Assembly (NCBI GenBank): GCA_002389265.1
Contig: DGOD01000257.1
Coordinates: 1-9,851, forward strand
Length of the DNA: 9,851 nt
Source: Gammaproteobacteria bacterium UBA4475
Lineage (GTDB): Bacteria; Pseudomonadota; Gammaproteobacteria; Pseudomonadales; Azotimanducaceae
Reading direction: 5' to 3'
Below are positions 1 to 7,443 of this stretch, one piece after another (within the stretch, counting starts at the first letter, position 1; each line of letters begins with the position of its first letter). The notes under the pieces were generated by a model that saw only the letters and a program-made list of their open reading frames with translations, made no database searches and was not told the origin of the DNA. A program made the position numbers and the translations under genes.

Positions 1-111
1 ATCGATCTGGCTTCTCGGGATCTACGTCAGAACTAGCCCTAGTCTGCGAAAGCGAGCTGAGCGGAACCACGACCTATCAATTCACGCGGTTCGAGCCGTC
101 GATTATTAGAC
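1..111. other. Non-coding left edge, downstream of the lipoprotein gene
   Basis: No coding region is supported here. The stretch lies downstream of the minus-strand lipoprotein gene, whose TAG stop is at 114-112. It holds a perfect short palindrome ACTAGCCCTAGT at 32-43. It also holds a weak dyad CGGTTCGAGCCG at 87-98, about 15 bases past the stop of the lipoprotein gene. Neither is followed by a T-tract in the direction of transcription, so neither is called a terminator. Whatever gene lies further left is outside the window. Confidence 0.5.
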
Positions 112-1473
112 CTACAAATAGGTTTGGAACAGCGGCGGCATCTGCGTATTAACAGCCCCAGGCAACATCAACGACCGAGTCGCTGAAGGACTGACCAGAA
201 TATTGGTGCAAAAATCCTCATCTACGCGCATCTGGGTCGGTACCACATCATCAAGTTGCAGGGTGACGGCCGCAGCAAACTCGGGCAACACCGCCTCAAG
301 AATCATCGTCGCCCGCGGCAGAATATTGGTTTGGGCAACCCGGTTACGCTGGCCCCATGCCACCCGCAGTTGCGAGCACGACTCGAGATTCGCCGGCAAA
401 TCAGTCACCGCAACGTCACGATCCAGACCATAACTGTAGTACATCATCACTTCCTCAAACAGCATGGCCAGGTCCTCCCGGCTGCTGCTATAACTATAAA
501 AATCGTTGGCGACATCCAGCTGGAATTCCGCCGCAACATCCTCTGCGGTCAAGGATTGATCCGCGAGTCGCACGGTTTCGCTTCGAAAGGACACACCCGC
601 TAACCTGTCCATCAGCACCGAGGTCAACGGAAAGGTGCCCTGCAATAAACTCGACGGCAGGCCACTGGTAGTGGCTGCCCGGAACATGGGCACAGTTCGA
701 TCGATTGATGCCAACCGTCCCGGCGGATAAAAATCGTTAGCATGGGCCAGTTCATGATAGAACAAACCCGCCAGCCGCATAGAAATCGAACTCAAGTCGC
801 GATTCAGGCTACGAATATCTGTATCGCCATTAGACACATAACGGGCCGGCATAGTGAACAGAAAAACATTGCCAAGATCGGTACGATAATCCGGCGTCGG
901 ATCAATCGTCATCTGTTCCGCGGTGGTCAGCCAGAGACGATCTGGATCAATGTAAATAGCACCACTTCCTGACCAATAAAACGACGGCCGTATATCATAA
1001 GAAATCACGATGGCGGTAATCCCGCGCATAATCAATAAAAGTTCCGACGGCATCTCGTTAAACACTTCGCGCATGCGCACTGCCATCCAGTCATGGGACA
1101 CCAGCACACGGTCCATGATTTGATCAACGGTGGGCGCGCTAGTCTCCATGCCAAGTAACGGTATTTGATTGAAGCTGCACAGATTGTCTTCCGTCACGAG
1201 AACGGTACAGTTAATCAATGTACTAGCAATGGGATTACCGGGATTCGCCGCTCTCACCAAAGAACGCAAACCCGCAAAATTTTTGTCCGGAAAAAACTGG
1301 TCCATGATATAGGCAGTCGTATCCGGTGGCGTCACTGGCTGAACCACCGGCTGGGAAGGTTGCGGGCGCGGCGCGGCGCTAGAGCCACCACCACCACCGC
1401 CGCAGGCACACAAGCCTAGGACTAAGGCAAACACAGCGCCGAGTCGCTGGATATTAAATTGTTGCTGAGCCAT
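112..1473 (-). CDS. Lipoprotein with HExxH zinc-metallopeptidase motif, otherwise unknown
   Basis: I do not recognise the protein as a named family. The chosen start is ATG at 1473, giving 453 residues. A GTG at 1485 would add four residues (MGNF), but the signal peptide reads naturally from the ATG. That signal has a charged n-region (QRLG), a hydrophobic core (AVFALVLGL) and the lipobox LCAC, with Cys24 as the lipidated residue. A glycine run and a Pro/Gln-rich linker follow, typical of exported lipoproteins. The globular part carries HELAH at about residues 240-244, the zinc-binding and catalytic signature of gluzincin-type peptidases. About 90 residues later comes SREDLAMLFEEVMM, where an acidic residue (Glu333 or Asp334) could be the third zinc ligand, as in gluzincins. 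Cysteines at about 89, 99, 366 and 422 could form disulfides in the periplasm. Location (outer membrane, periplasmic face) and peptidase activity are inferences; the motif and signal are seen directly. Confidence 0.85.
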   Translation of the reverse strand: MAQQQFNIQRLGAVFALVLGLCACGGGGGGSSAAPRPQPSQPVVQPVTPPDTTAYIMDQFFPDKNFAGLRSLVRAANPGNPIASTLINCTVLVTEDNLCSFNQIPLLGMETSAPTVDQIMDRVLVSHDWMAVRMREVFNEMPSELLLIMRGITAIVISYDIRPSFYWSGSGAIYIDPDRLWLTTAEQMTIDPTPDYRTDLGNVFLFTMPARYVSNGDTDIRSLNRDLSSISMRLAGLFYHELAHANDFYPPGRLASIDRTVPMFRAATTSGLPSSLLQGTFPLTSVLMDRLAGVSFRSETVRLADQSLTAEDVAAEFQLDVANDFYSYSSSREDLAMLFEEVMMYYSYGLDRDVAVTDLPANLESCSQLRVAWGQRNRVAQTNILPRATMILEAVLPEFAAAVTLQLDDVVPTQMRVDEDFCTNILVSPSATRSLMLPGAVNTQMPPLFQTYL

Positions 1474-1508
1474 GAAATTACCCACTCTGATTGCTGACAG
1501 CTACTGGC

Positions 1509-1599
1509 TTACTGTCGCTATTTAACCTAACGGTGTATCCTAGCTATGTATCCTAGCTATTTATCCTCACTGTTTAACCTCCCTAGTGATCCTAGCAAA
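1509..1599. repeat. Decayed 13-bp tandem repeat array (about 7 units)
   Basis: Two perfect adjacent copies of GTATCCTAGCTAT lie at 1535-1547 and 1548-1560. The same 13-base phase continues on both sides with degenerate copies at 1509, 1522, 1561, 1574 and 1587. By hand count each degenerate unit matches the perfect unit at 8 or 9 of 13 positions. The conserved core is TA-CCTA-C in the centre of the unit, and several copies contain the tetranucleotide CTAG. The array sits immediately upstream of the minus-strand lipoprotein gene (start 1473) and downstream of the oligopeptidase B stop (1646). It therefore occupies the likely promoter or leader region of the lipoprotein gene. It could be a slippage-derived minisatellite or a set of protein-binding sites; the sequence does not decide between them. 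Confidence 0.65.
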
Positions 1600-1645
1600 A
1601 AGCCCTGAACTGCACAGCAACCTGCGGTCATTCCCTGTCCGACGA

Positions 1646-3814
1646 TTATTCTGCCGGCAGCAGATCAAGCACGAAGGCATATTCACGAGCATCGGTCTGA
1701 TAGCGTGTATACCGACCGGATGCGCCACTGTGACCACTGTCCATATCAATAGCCAAGAGTAGTCGATGACTATCGGTCTTCAGACGCCGCAAGCGCGAGA
1801 CCCACTTCAACGGTTCAAAGTATTGCACCTGTGAATCATGCAAACCGGTTGTCACCAACATATTGGGATAATCCTGAGCCGTCACCTGATCATAAGGCGA
1901 GTAGGACAACATATATTTGTAGTATTCGAGCTCTTGAGGGTTACCCCACTCGCTGAACTCCCCCACCGTCAGTGGTATCGATTCATCCAACATGGTCGTC
2001 ACCACATCCACAAAGGGTACATGGGCGATGATTCCCAAGTATTTTTCTGGCGCTTCATTGGCGATTACGCCCATCAGCAAGCCGCCGGCCGAGCCCCCCA
2101 TCGCAAACACTTTTTGTTTGTCACCGTAGCCCAATGCCACCAACTGGTCCGTCGCATCGATAAAATCCCAGAAGGTGTTGCGTTTCTGCAGCAACCGGCC
2201 CTGCTCATACCAGTCTCGCCCCATCTCATCGCCACCGCGAACATGGGCAATGGCAAACACAAATCCTCGGTCGAGTAATGACAGCCGCAGAGAGCGAAAT
2301 GTCGGTTCACTGGCAAAGCCATAGGCACCATAGGCGTTCAGGTACAGGGGATTATTCCCTCGAGAAAACAGGTCTGACCGATAGACCAGGGATACTGGTA
2401 CCTGCGCGCCATCGCGAGCCGTAATCATGATTCGCTCAGACTTGTAGAGACTGGTATCGAACGCCCCGACCACGGGATCTTGCTTCAGCAATTGACTGGT
2501 GCCCTGGTCCATATCATATTCAAACACTGATTCAGGTGTCGTCAGACTCGAGTAGACGTAGCGCAGTCGCTTTGAGTTCACCTCAGGGTTACTGTGCAGG
2601 CGAGCGGCATAGGCCGGATCTGGAAATTCGATGAGGCGCCCAGGACCTTGCTCCTCTGCGCGAGATATCACTCGCAAGGCGGGCAATCCAAGGACACGTT
2701 CATTCACCACCAGATAATCGCTGAACACCTCCGCATCCTGCAGCAACACCTGCTCTCGATGGGCAAGGACTTCCTGCCAGGCCGACTTAGCATTCAAGCG
2801 CTGCTCTTCAACCTTCATCAACCGAAAGTTGCTCGCCTGCCAGTTAGTCAAGATGTAGAACGTACCCGCCACATGTCGAATTCGATATTCATGATCGACT
2901 TCGCGAGTCAGAAAAACCACGGGACCACGTTCGGGTTTGAGGCTATCAACCAGCCGAATCTCGCTGCTATCGGTGCTCGACAGGCTGATCACCACATAAG
3001 CCTTTGAGCGGGTTGTATACACAGACGTGCTAAAACTACGGTCAGCCTCCTCATAAACCAGTTGATCGGTCTCGATCGGAGTACCGACCACATGGCGATA
3101 AACTTGATAAGGCAGCAGGGTTTGCGGATCTATTTTGACATAAAATAACGTTTTGTTGTCTTGCGCCCAGGCGATGCTGCTGGACACACCAGTGATCTGA
3201 TCAGGCAGAAACTCGCCACTCTGCAGGTCTTTAAACCGCAGCGTGTACTGTCGCCGTCCCAGCGTATCTTCCGTGAACGCAAGCAGATTATCCCCACTGC
3301 TGACGCTCCAATTGCTGACCTGATAATACTCGCCGCCACGCAACAGATTAGCCCGGGCTAACTGATTGACATCCAGGATCACTTCCGCTGCCTCAACAGC
3401 ACCCGGTAGCCCTCGCAAATACACGGGGTATTCGCCTCCGGCCTGGAACTCACGGTGGTACGCATAAGTACCTTGGGTCACCGGAATCGTCTGGTCGTCA
3501 TCGGCAAACCGGGCAGTGATCTCGTTAAAAAGCTGGTCTTGCAGCGCCTGGCTGGGCGCCATCATGGCCTGAGTATATCGGTTTTCAGCATCCAACAATG
3601 CCAACATGGCCGGGTCTTTCCGCTCATCATCGCGCAACCAATAGTATTCGTCTTGCCGCTGCAGACCATTCACCACCAGCGTTCGCGGCACTTGTTCGGC
3701 GACCGGCGGCTTCAAATCTGTCATCTTGTCTCCCTGCCCATTCCAACAGCCGGTGAGCACCAGAAGCACGGCCAGAGATAAGATCCCGTGGGGGTATAGC
3801 CTCGACCACAACAC
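1646..3814 (-). CDS. ptrB: Oligopeptidase B (S9A serine peptidase), lipoprotein form
   Basis: A prolyl-oligopeptidase-family serine peptidase that cleaves short peptides after Arg or Lys. With GTG at 3814 as start it is 722 residues. The N-terminus VLWSRLYPHG, the hydrophobic ILSLAVLLVL and the lipobox LTGC (Cys23) form a lipoprotein signal. A beta-propeller domain follows, beginning near DEYYWLRDDERKDP, then a C-terminal alpha/beta-hydrolase domain. The catalytic triad is visible: Ser575 in GGSAGG, Asp660 in TTGLHDSQVQY and His695 in DSGHSGASGR. The stretch FVDVVTTMLDESIPLT and the acidic GEFSEWGNP are characteristic of oligopeptidase B rather than prolyl oligopeptidase; the family's S1 preference for basic residues comes from glutamates in that area. 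An internal ATG at 3724, preceded by the strong ribosome site AGGGAG at 5 bases, would give a 692-residue cytoplasmic enzyme, close to the usual length. An upstream TTG (3832) is another possible start. The product call is very secure; the start is not. Confidence 0.93.
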   Translation of the reverse strand: MLWSRLYPHGILSLAVLLVLTGCWNGQGDKMTDLKPPVAEQVPRTLVVNGLQRQDEYYWLRDDERKDPAMLALLDAENRYTQAMMAPSQALQDQLFNEITARFADDDQTIPVTQGTYAYHREFQAGGEYPVYLRGLPGAVEAAEVILDVNQLARANLLRGGEYYQVSNWSVSSGDNLLAFTEDTLGRRQYTLRFKDLQSGEFLPDQITGVSSSIAWAQDNKTLFYVKIDPQTLLPYQVYRHVVGTPIETDQLVYEEADRSFSTSVYTTRSKAYVVISLSSTDSSEIRLVDSLKPERGPVVFLTREVDHEYRIRHVAGTFYILTNWQASNFRLMKVEEQRLNAKSAWQEVLAHREQVLLQDAEVFSDYLVVNERVLGLPALRVISRAEEQGPGRLIEFPDPAYAARLHSNPEVNSKRLRYVYSSLTTPESVFEYDMDQGTSQLLKQDPVVGAFDTSLYKSERIMITARDGAQVPVSLVYRSDLFSRGNNPLYLNAYGAYGFASEPTFRSLRLSLLDRGFVFAIAHVRGGDEMGRDWYEQGRLLQKRNTFWDFIDATDQLVALGYGDKQKVFAMGGSAGGLLMGVIANEAPEKYLGIIAHVPFVDVVTTMLDESIPLTVGEFSEWGNPQELEYYKYMLSYSPYDQVTAQDYPNMLVTTGLHDSQVQYFEPLKWVSRLRRLKTDSHRLLLAIDMDSGHSGASGRYTRYQTDAREYAFVLDLLPAE
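3724..3738 (-). promoter_or_regulatory. Strong internal Shine-Dalgarno and ATG in ptrB
   Basis: On the minus strand AGGGAG is followed after 5 bases (ACAAG) by ATG at 3724, in frame with oligopeptidase B. By contrast the upstream GTG (3814) and TTG (3832) starts that would include the lipoprotein signal have no comparable ribosome site. Initiation here would remove the signal peptide and lipid-modified Cys and give a cytoplasmic enzyme of about 692 residues, near the common length for oligopeptidase B. This is either the main start or a second start giving two locations. Confidence 0.5.
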
Positions 3815-3905
3815 CTGTCTACCAACATATTTCAATAGGATAACGATCTGTACCACCTCTGATTCTATGTCTCCGAGCATTAAACCCAGGATCAACTGCG
3901 ACTCG

Positions 3906-3934
3906 ACTATGAGGCCCGCGCCTGCGCGGGTCAA
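3906..3934 (-). promoter_or_regulatory. Candidate ptrB promoter with GC palindrome in the spacer
   Basis: Read on the minus strand: TTGACC (3934-3929, 5 of 6 to the -35 consensus), exactly 17 bases, then CATAGT (3911-3906, 4 of 6 to the -10). The spacer contains the perfect inverted repeat CCCGCG-CAGG-CGCGGG at 3930-3915, overlapping the end of the -35. This could be an operator. Alternatively the hairpin is a weak transcription end for the upstream crotonase gene, whose stop is at 3961. No T-tract follows it on the minus strand, which argues against an intrinsic terminator. Confidence 0.4.
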
Positions 3935-3960
3935 TCAAAAATCGCAGCCTACCTTATGGA

Positions 3961-4776
3961 CTAACGACCCTTAAATTCAGCTTCGCGCTTCTCCAGAAAG
4001 CTAGCAACACCCTCACGATGATCTTCGGTCTGAAACAACACGCCCAAAGTCTGCGAAACCCAGTTACCCATCTCCTGGTATTCACCGTAGCAGGAGCGGC
4101 GCAAGCCCTCTTTGAGATACCGAACCGCCAGGGGTGGGTTCGCCGCAATTTTGCGGGCCAACATCAGCGCCGCCGACAATAATTCTTCGTGGGGAACGAC
4201 CTCCATCACCAGCCCAATCTCGCGGGCAAACTGGGCATCAATGATCTCGCCGGTAAACAGCAGTTGGGCAGCTCGCTGCGGACCCACCAACTGGGGTAGG
4301 CGCACCAAGCCACCGACGTCACTGACCAGGCCACGCTTGACAAACATCTCCGAGAATCGCGCTCGCTCTGAGGCGATTCGAAAATCTGCCATCAATGACA
4401 TGTCCATACCCCAACCAATAGCCGCACCGTTCACAGCCGCAATGATTGGCCGGTCGCAATCCATAATGGCTGTGGCCGCAGGCGTCGTACCGGGCCTGAC
4501 AGAGCGCAGTCGCTGTTTGCCAGTATCGCCATCGCCAGTCATCAATTCTTTGACATCGTCGCCAGAGCAAAACGCTGGATCTGTGCCGGTCAATACTATG
4601 CAGCGCACGTCTGAGTTTTTTTGGAGGTCACGAAAAATAGCTTCCAGTTCCGTATAGGCCAGGCGATTCAGCGCGTTGCGCGCCTCAGGCCGATTCAAGG
4701 TGACCACGGCAATGTGTTCTTCAATCGTCACCAACAGGGTGCTGTAGGACGCTTGTTCGGAATGTGTATTCGCCAT
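3961..4776 (-). CDS. Enoyl-CoA hydratase/isomerase (crotonase) family protein
   Basis: A crotonase-fold enzyme of 271 residues, acting on an acyl-CoA thioester in the cytoplasm. The start is ATG at 4776 because GGGAG lies 9 bases upstream. The in-frame TTG at 4782 is only 3 bases from that site. Family marks in order: VVTLNRPEARNALN (about 24-37), the first oxyanion-hole loop FCSGDD (69-74), the second loop AVNGAAIGWGMDM (114-126), ARFSEMFVKRGLVSDVGG (139-156) and the C-terminal EGVASFLEKREAEFKGR. Aligned by eye to rat mitochondrial hydratase, the position of catalytic Glu144 is Asp125 here and that of Glu164 is Phe145. The normal hydratase glutamate pair is therefore absent. The protein probably catalyses another crotonase reaction (isomerase, hydrolase or lyase) or uses different acids. 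Substrate is not predictable from neighbours. The oligopeptidase gene follows after about 146 bases, so cotranscription is possible but not evident. Confidence 0.9.
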   Translation of the reverse strand: MANTHSEQASYSTLLVTIEEHIAVVTLNRPEARNALNRLAYTELEAIFRDLQKNSDVRCIVLTGTDPAFCSGDDVKELMTGDGDTGKQRLRSVRPGTTPAATAIMDCDRPIIAAVNGAAIGWGMDMSLMADFRIASERARFSEMFVKRGLVSDVGGLVRLPQLVGPQRAAQLLFTGEIIDAQFAREIGLVMEVVPHEELLSAALMLARKIAANPPLAVRYLKEGLRRSCYGEYQEMGNWVSQTLGVLFQTEDHREGVASFLEKREAEFKGR

Positions 4777-5074
4777 CTTCAATAACTCCCGTCAAATGTG
4801 AAAGCAAAAAATAGGTAAGTCGCATAGTAGCACTCTGGTTCGTCGATGGTCGATGGTGGGGTTAGGCGACTATTGACGGAGTGACTCGCGATATGATCCG
4901 AGGTACCCGTTCGACGGGAGGGGGCGGCTTAACCCAGATGCCCGCAGACCGGTTGACATCACCGGTATGAATACCGAGAATCCCGCCCCAGGGCGCAAAC
5001 CACAGCAAGCTCACCTGACCCGACTTAGGCCAGCGCAGCTGGTTGAACTATGCCCCCTAACCAGATGAACTCAC
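4777..5074. other. Divergent intergenic region between crotonase and MFS genes
   Basis: About 298 bases with no supported gene. Features seen: the crotonase ribosome site GGGAG (4790-4786, minus); a tandem pair GTCGATG at 4842-4848 and 4849-4855; a hairpin-type dyad CCCGT-TCG-ACGGG at 4906-4918; and the promoter with palindrome at 4953-4981, listed separately. A convincing minus-strand promoter for the crotonase gene was not found; TACTAT near 4827 is a possible -10 without a good -35. Confidence 0.5.
4953..4981 (+). promoter_or_regulatory. Candidate promoter of the MFS gene with palindromic operator
   Basis: TTGACA (4953-4958, perfect -35) is followed after exactly 17 bases by GAGAAT (4976-4981, 4 of 6 to the -10). 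The spacer contains CGGTAT-GA-ATACCG at 4963-4976, a perfect inverted repeat with 6-base arms that touches the -10. A dimeric repressor bound there would block RNA polymerase, a common arrangement for drug-efflux genes. The predicted transcript start near 4988 leaves a leader of about 85 bases before the GTG at 5075. The regulator is not recognisable in this window. Confidence 0.5.
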
Positions 5075-6313
5075 GTGACCCATTCTCCAATCCGCGACGG
5101 CCTAAGGCTCCTCAAGCAACCTGACTTTGCCAAGCTGTTTAGCGCTTATCTGATCTCCTATGCCGGCAATGCCATGGCACCCATCGCCATGGCATTCGGC
5201 GTTCTGGCACTGACAGGCTCAACTCGCGATGCGGCATTTGTGATTGCCGCGCCGACTGCTGCGCAAGTTTTGGTGTTGTTGTTTGGTGGCGTCATCGCCG
5301 ACCGCACTTCTCGGCAACGCACCATCGTTGTCGCCGATACGTTGGCCGTCATCAGCCAATTGATTATCGCTGGCCTGTTCCTCTCGGGTCAGGCCAGTGT
5401 CCCTGCGTTGACAGTGTTCATGCTGGTCAACGGCATCGCTATGGCGCTGCATCTGCCCGCGTCAACGGGCATGATTCCACAAATCGTCGCGCCTGCTGAC
5501 TTACAAGCCGCGAATGCTTTGCTCGGTACGGCTCGAAGTGCGGCAATAACTCTCGGCGCAGCGCTGGCCGGCATTCTGGTTGCCTGGCTTGGCGCAGGTT
5601 GGGCAATTGCGATCGATGCACTGTCCTTCGCTATCGCTGCACTACTGATCGCGAGCCTGCGACCGAAGTCTCAAGCACTGACCGACCAAGCTACCCTCAT
5701 CCAGGATTTGATCCTGGGCTGGCGAGAGTTCACACGTCATCAGTGGTTGTGGACCATCGTCTTACAGTTTTCTCTGGTGATAGCCGCTTTCGAGGGCGTA
5801 TTAGGATTGCTGGGACCAGCAGTAGCCAGGGATACCCTCGGCGGACCAGTGGCCTGGGGGCTCATAGCTGCGAGCTTTGGCTTCGGCACTCTGGCCGGCG
5901 GCATCATCGCCCTAAAAATTACCATTGCGCGACCTATGCTAGTAGCCAGTCTCAGCGTTCTGACATTTAGCTTTATCCCCTTGGCGCTGGCGGTGCCCTT
6001 GCCTGTCAACCTGATTTGTTTTGCTGCCAGCATCACGGGCATCGGCGGTCAACTGTTCGGTGTCCTGTGGCATACCACCCTGCAGCAACGCATACCCGGT
6101 CATTTACTCTCTCGGGTCAGCGCCTACGATCACCTGGGCTCAATCATACTGGCGCCCATGGGAATTATACTTGCGGGCGTGTTGTACGAGACGCTAGGAC
6201 CACGAACGACGCTGCTGCTGTCCGCCGCAACGATCATTTTGCCGACGCTTGCCGTGCTATTTGTCCGCGAGGTACGGGAACTGAAAACTCAACCCCCGAT
6301 ATCCACAGACTAG
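5075..6313 (+). CDS. MFS transporter, EntS/MFS_3-like exporter
   Basis: An inner-membrane secondary transporter of 412 residues that is largely hydrophobic with about 12 membrane segments. The start is GTG at 5075: an in-frame TGA at 5066-5068 bars any longer form, and the ATGs at 5050 and 5065 are out of frame. No strong ribosome site is visible. The N-terminus LLKQPDFAKLFSAYLISYAGNAM matches the usual opening of the MFS_3/EntS group. The loop between segments 2 and 3 carries the motif-A form GGVIADRTSRQR (about 71-82). The second half has LQQRIPGHLLSRVSAYDHLG (337-355), characteristic of the same group. Relatives export siderophores, macrolides or other small molecules by proton antiport. 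The substrate cannot be read from sequence, and no siderophore or antibiotic genes are adjacent. The gene ends 11 bases before the convergent alanine dehydrogenase stop. Confidence 0.9.
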   Translation: MTHSPIRDGLRLLKQPDFAKLFSAYLISYAGNAMAPIAMAFGVLALTGSTRDAAFVIAAPTAAQVLVLLFGGVIADRTSRQRTIVVADTLAVISQLIIAGLFLSGQASVPALTVFMLVNGIAMALHLPASTGMIPQIVAPADLQAANALLGTARSAAITLGAALAGILVAWLGAGWAIAIDALSFAIAALLIASLRPKSQALTDQATLIQDLILGWREFTRHQWLWTIVLQFSLVIAAFEGVLGLLGPAVARDTLGGPVAWGLIAASFGFGTLAGGIIALKITIARPMLVASLSVLTFSFIPLALAVPLPVNLICFAASITGIGGQLFGVLWHTTLQQRIPGHLLSRVSAYDHLGSIILAPMGIILAGVLYETLGPRTTLLLSAATIILPTLAVLFVREVRELKTQPPISTD

Positions 6314-6335
6314 CCATTCGCCATTCAGGCGGCTA
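6311..6335. terminator. Possible shared hairpin over two convergent stop codons
   Basis: TAGCC (6311-6315) pairs with GGCTA (6331-6335), and GCC (6320-6322) with GGC (6328-6330), leaving a 4-base bulge and a 5-base loop. The stem covers the TAG stop of the MFS gene and reaches into the end of the alanine dehydrogenase gene. Only 11 bases separate the two genes, so any terminator must lie in coding sequence. There is no T-tract on either side, so this is weak support for intrinsic termination. Confidence 0.2.
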
Positions 6336-7443
6336 ACGCATCCACCGGCTTCACATAAGCCAGCGAATGTGCCGACCCCACAAACTCGTTAGTCACTTTG
6401 CCAGCACAGACGTTCAAGCCATTGAGCAGATGTGCATTCGACAACAAAGCCGACTTAACGCCCTTGTCAGCCAGTTCCAGCACATAGGGCAAGGTGGCAT
6501 TGTTTAATGCTGCAGCGGAGGTTCTGGCGACTGCACCGGGCATGTTAGCGACGCAGTAATGCACGACGTCATCAACAATATAGGTGGGGTCAGCATGGGT
6601 CGTGGCCTTTGATGTCTCAAAGCACCCTCCCTGATCGATCGCAACATCCACCAATACCGTGCCGGCACGCATCACGCGAACCATCTCTGCGGTGATTAAC
6701 TTCGGCGCTGCTGCGCCCGGAATGAGCACAGCACCAATAATCAAGTCGGCCTTCATGCTCATTTCCTGAACCGCATCATGAGTCGAGTATAGGGTTTGAA
6801 TACGGTTACCAAACAGATTGTCGAGTCGACGCAGGACGTCTAAGGAACGATCAACAATAGTCACCCTAGCACCCATACCCACTGCGATCTGGGCAGCATT
6901 CTGACCTACCACCCCGCCACCAAGGATCAGCACCTGGCCCTGCTCAACTCCGGGCACCCCACCCAGCAGAATGCCACGGCCGCCATGGGATTTTTCCATG
7001 CACATGGCGCCCGCCTGAATCGACATACGTCCGGCAACTTCCGACATGGGTGCCAGCAGCGGTAAGCGACCAAACGCATCAGTCACCGTTTCATAGGCAA
7101 TGCAAATGGCGCCGCTGTTGACCAAATCACTGGTCTGCGCCAGGTCTGGCGCCAGATGGAGATAAGTGAACAAGGTCTGCTCAGGGCGCAGCATTTTGCG
7201 TTCACTGGCTTGCGGTTCCTTAACCTTGATAATCATCTCGGCGCGCGCAAAAATTTCTTCTGCCGTGGCGACGATTTCCGCGCCCGCAACCGCGTAGTCG
7301 GCATCGAGGTGGCCAATGCCTGCACCCGCATTCGTTTCCACCATCACGGTGTGGCCATGACGCACGAGTTCACGGACACCCGCGGGCACGAGACCCACCC
7401 GAAACTCGTTATTCTTGATTTCTGCAGGTACGCCAATCTTCAT
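6325..7443 (-). CDS. ald: Alanine dehydrogenase
   Basis: NAD-dependent L-alanine dehydrogenase (alanine + NAD + water to pyruvate + ammonium + NADH), cytoplasmic, used for alanine catabolism or ammonium assimilation. ATG at 7443 gives 372 residues, the normal length, starting [18 protein letters not shown]; a longer in-frame start at 7488 adds 15 residues not expected in the family. Key residues fall at the positions known from the Mycobacterium tuberculosis enzyme: Arg15, Lys75 (KVKEP) and His96 (YLHLAPD) for pyruvate binding and catalysis, and Asp270 (VAIDQGG). The NAD-binding fold shows GGGVVG at 175-180 and the ribose-binding Asp198 (VDRS). The sequence appears complete with no missing catalytic residue. 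It is divergent from an Lrp-family regulator across 124 bases, the usual arrangement for Lrp/AsnC control of ald. NADP-transhydrogenase alpha subunits are related but differ in length and in the motifs seen here. Confidence 0.97.
   Translation of the reverse strand: MKIGVPAEIKNNEFRVGLVPAGVRELVRHGHTVMVETNAGAGIGHLDADYAVAGAEIVATAEEIFARAEMIIKVKEPQASERKMLRPEQTLFTYLHLAPDLAQTSDLVNSGAICIAYETVTDAFGRLPLLAPMSEVAGRMSIQAGAMCMEKSHGGRGILLGGVPGVEQGQVLILGGGVVGQNAAQIAVGMGARVTIVDRSLDVLRRLDNLFGNRIQTLYSTHDAVQEMSMKADLIIGAVLIPGAAAPKLITAEMVRVMRAGTVLVDVAIDQGGCFETSKATTHADPTYIVDDVVHYCVANMPGAVARTSAAALNNATLPYVLELADKGVKSALLSNAHLLNGLNVCAGKVTNEFVGSAHSLAYVKPVDALAA

Noticed and set aside
84..100. GGTTCGAG, resembling a tRNA T-loop
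   Set aside because: The flanking bases do not form a 5-bp T-stem and no acceptor, D or anticodon arms can be drawn around it.
256..603. Long plus-strand frames opposite the lipoprotein, oligopeptidase and sulfatase genes
   Set aside because: They are low-complexity shadows of clear minus-strand genes, rich in His, Arg and Gln, without ribosome sites or recognisable motifs.
3915..3930. GC hairpin as an intrinsic terminator of the crotonase gene
   Set aside because: The T-run lies before the hairpin on the minus strand, not after it, so it does not fit a Rho-independent terminator.
3815..3934. Extended N-terminus of oligopeptidase B from TTG 3934
   Set aside because: It would cover the promoter candidate and the GC palindrome, adds residues not expected in the family, and puts the lipoprotein signal in the middle of the extension.
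4967..5068. A 33-codon frame from ATG 4967 ending at TGA just before and in frame with the MFS GTG start
   Set aside because: No ribosome site, and its ATG lies inside the promoter spacer upstream of the predicted transcript start; the encoded peptide has no recognisable feature.
5050..5120. ATGs at 5050 and 5065 as the MFS start
   Set aside because: Both are out of frame with the transporter and run into a stop after about 24 codons; a frameshift would have to be assumed.
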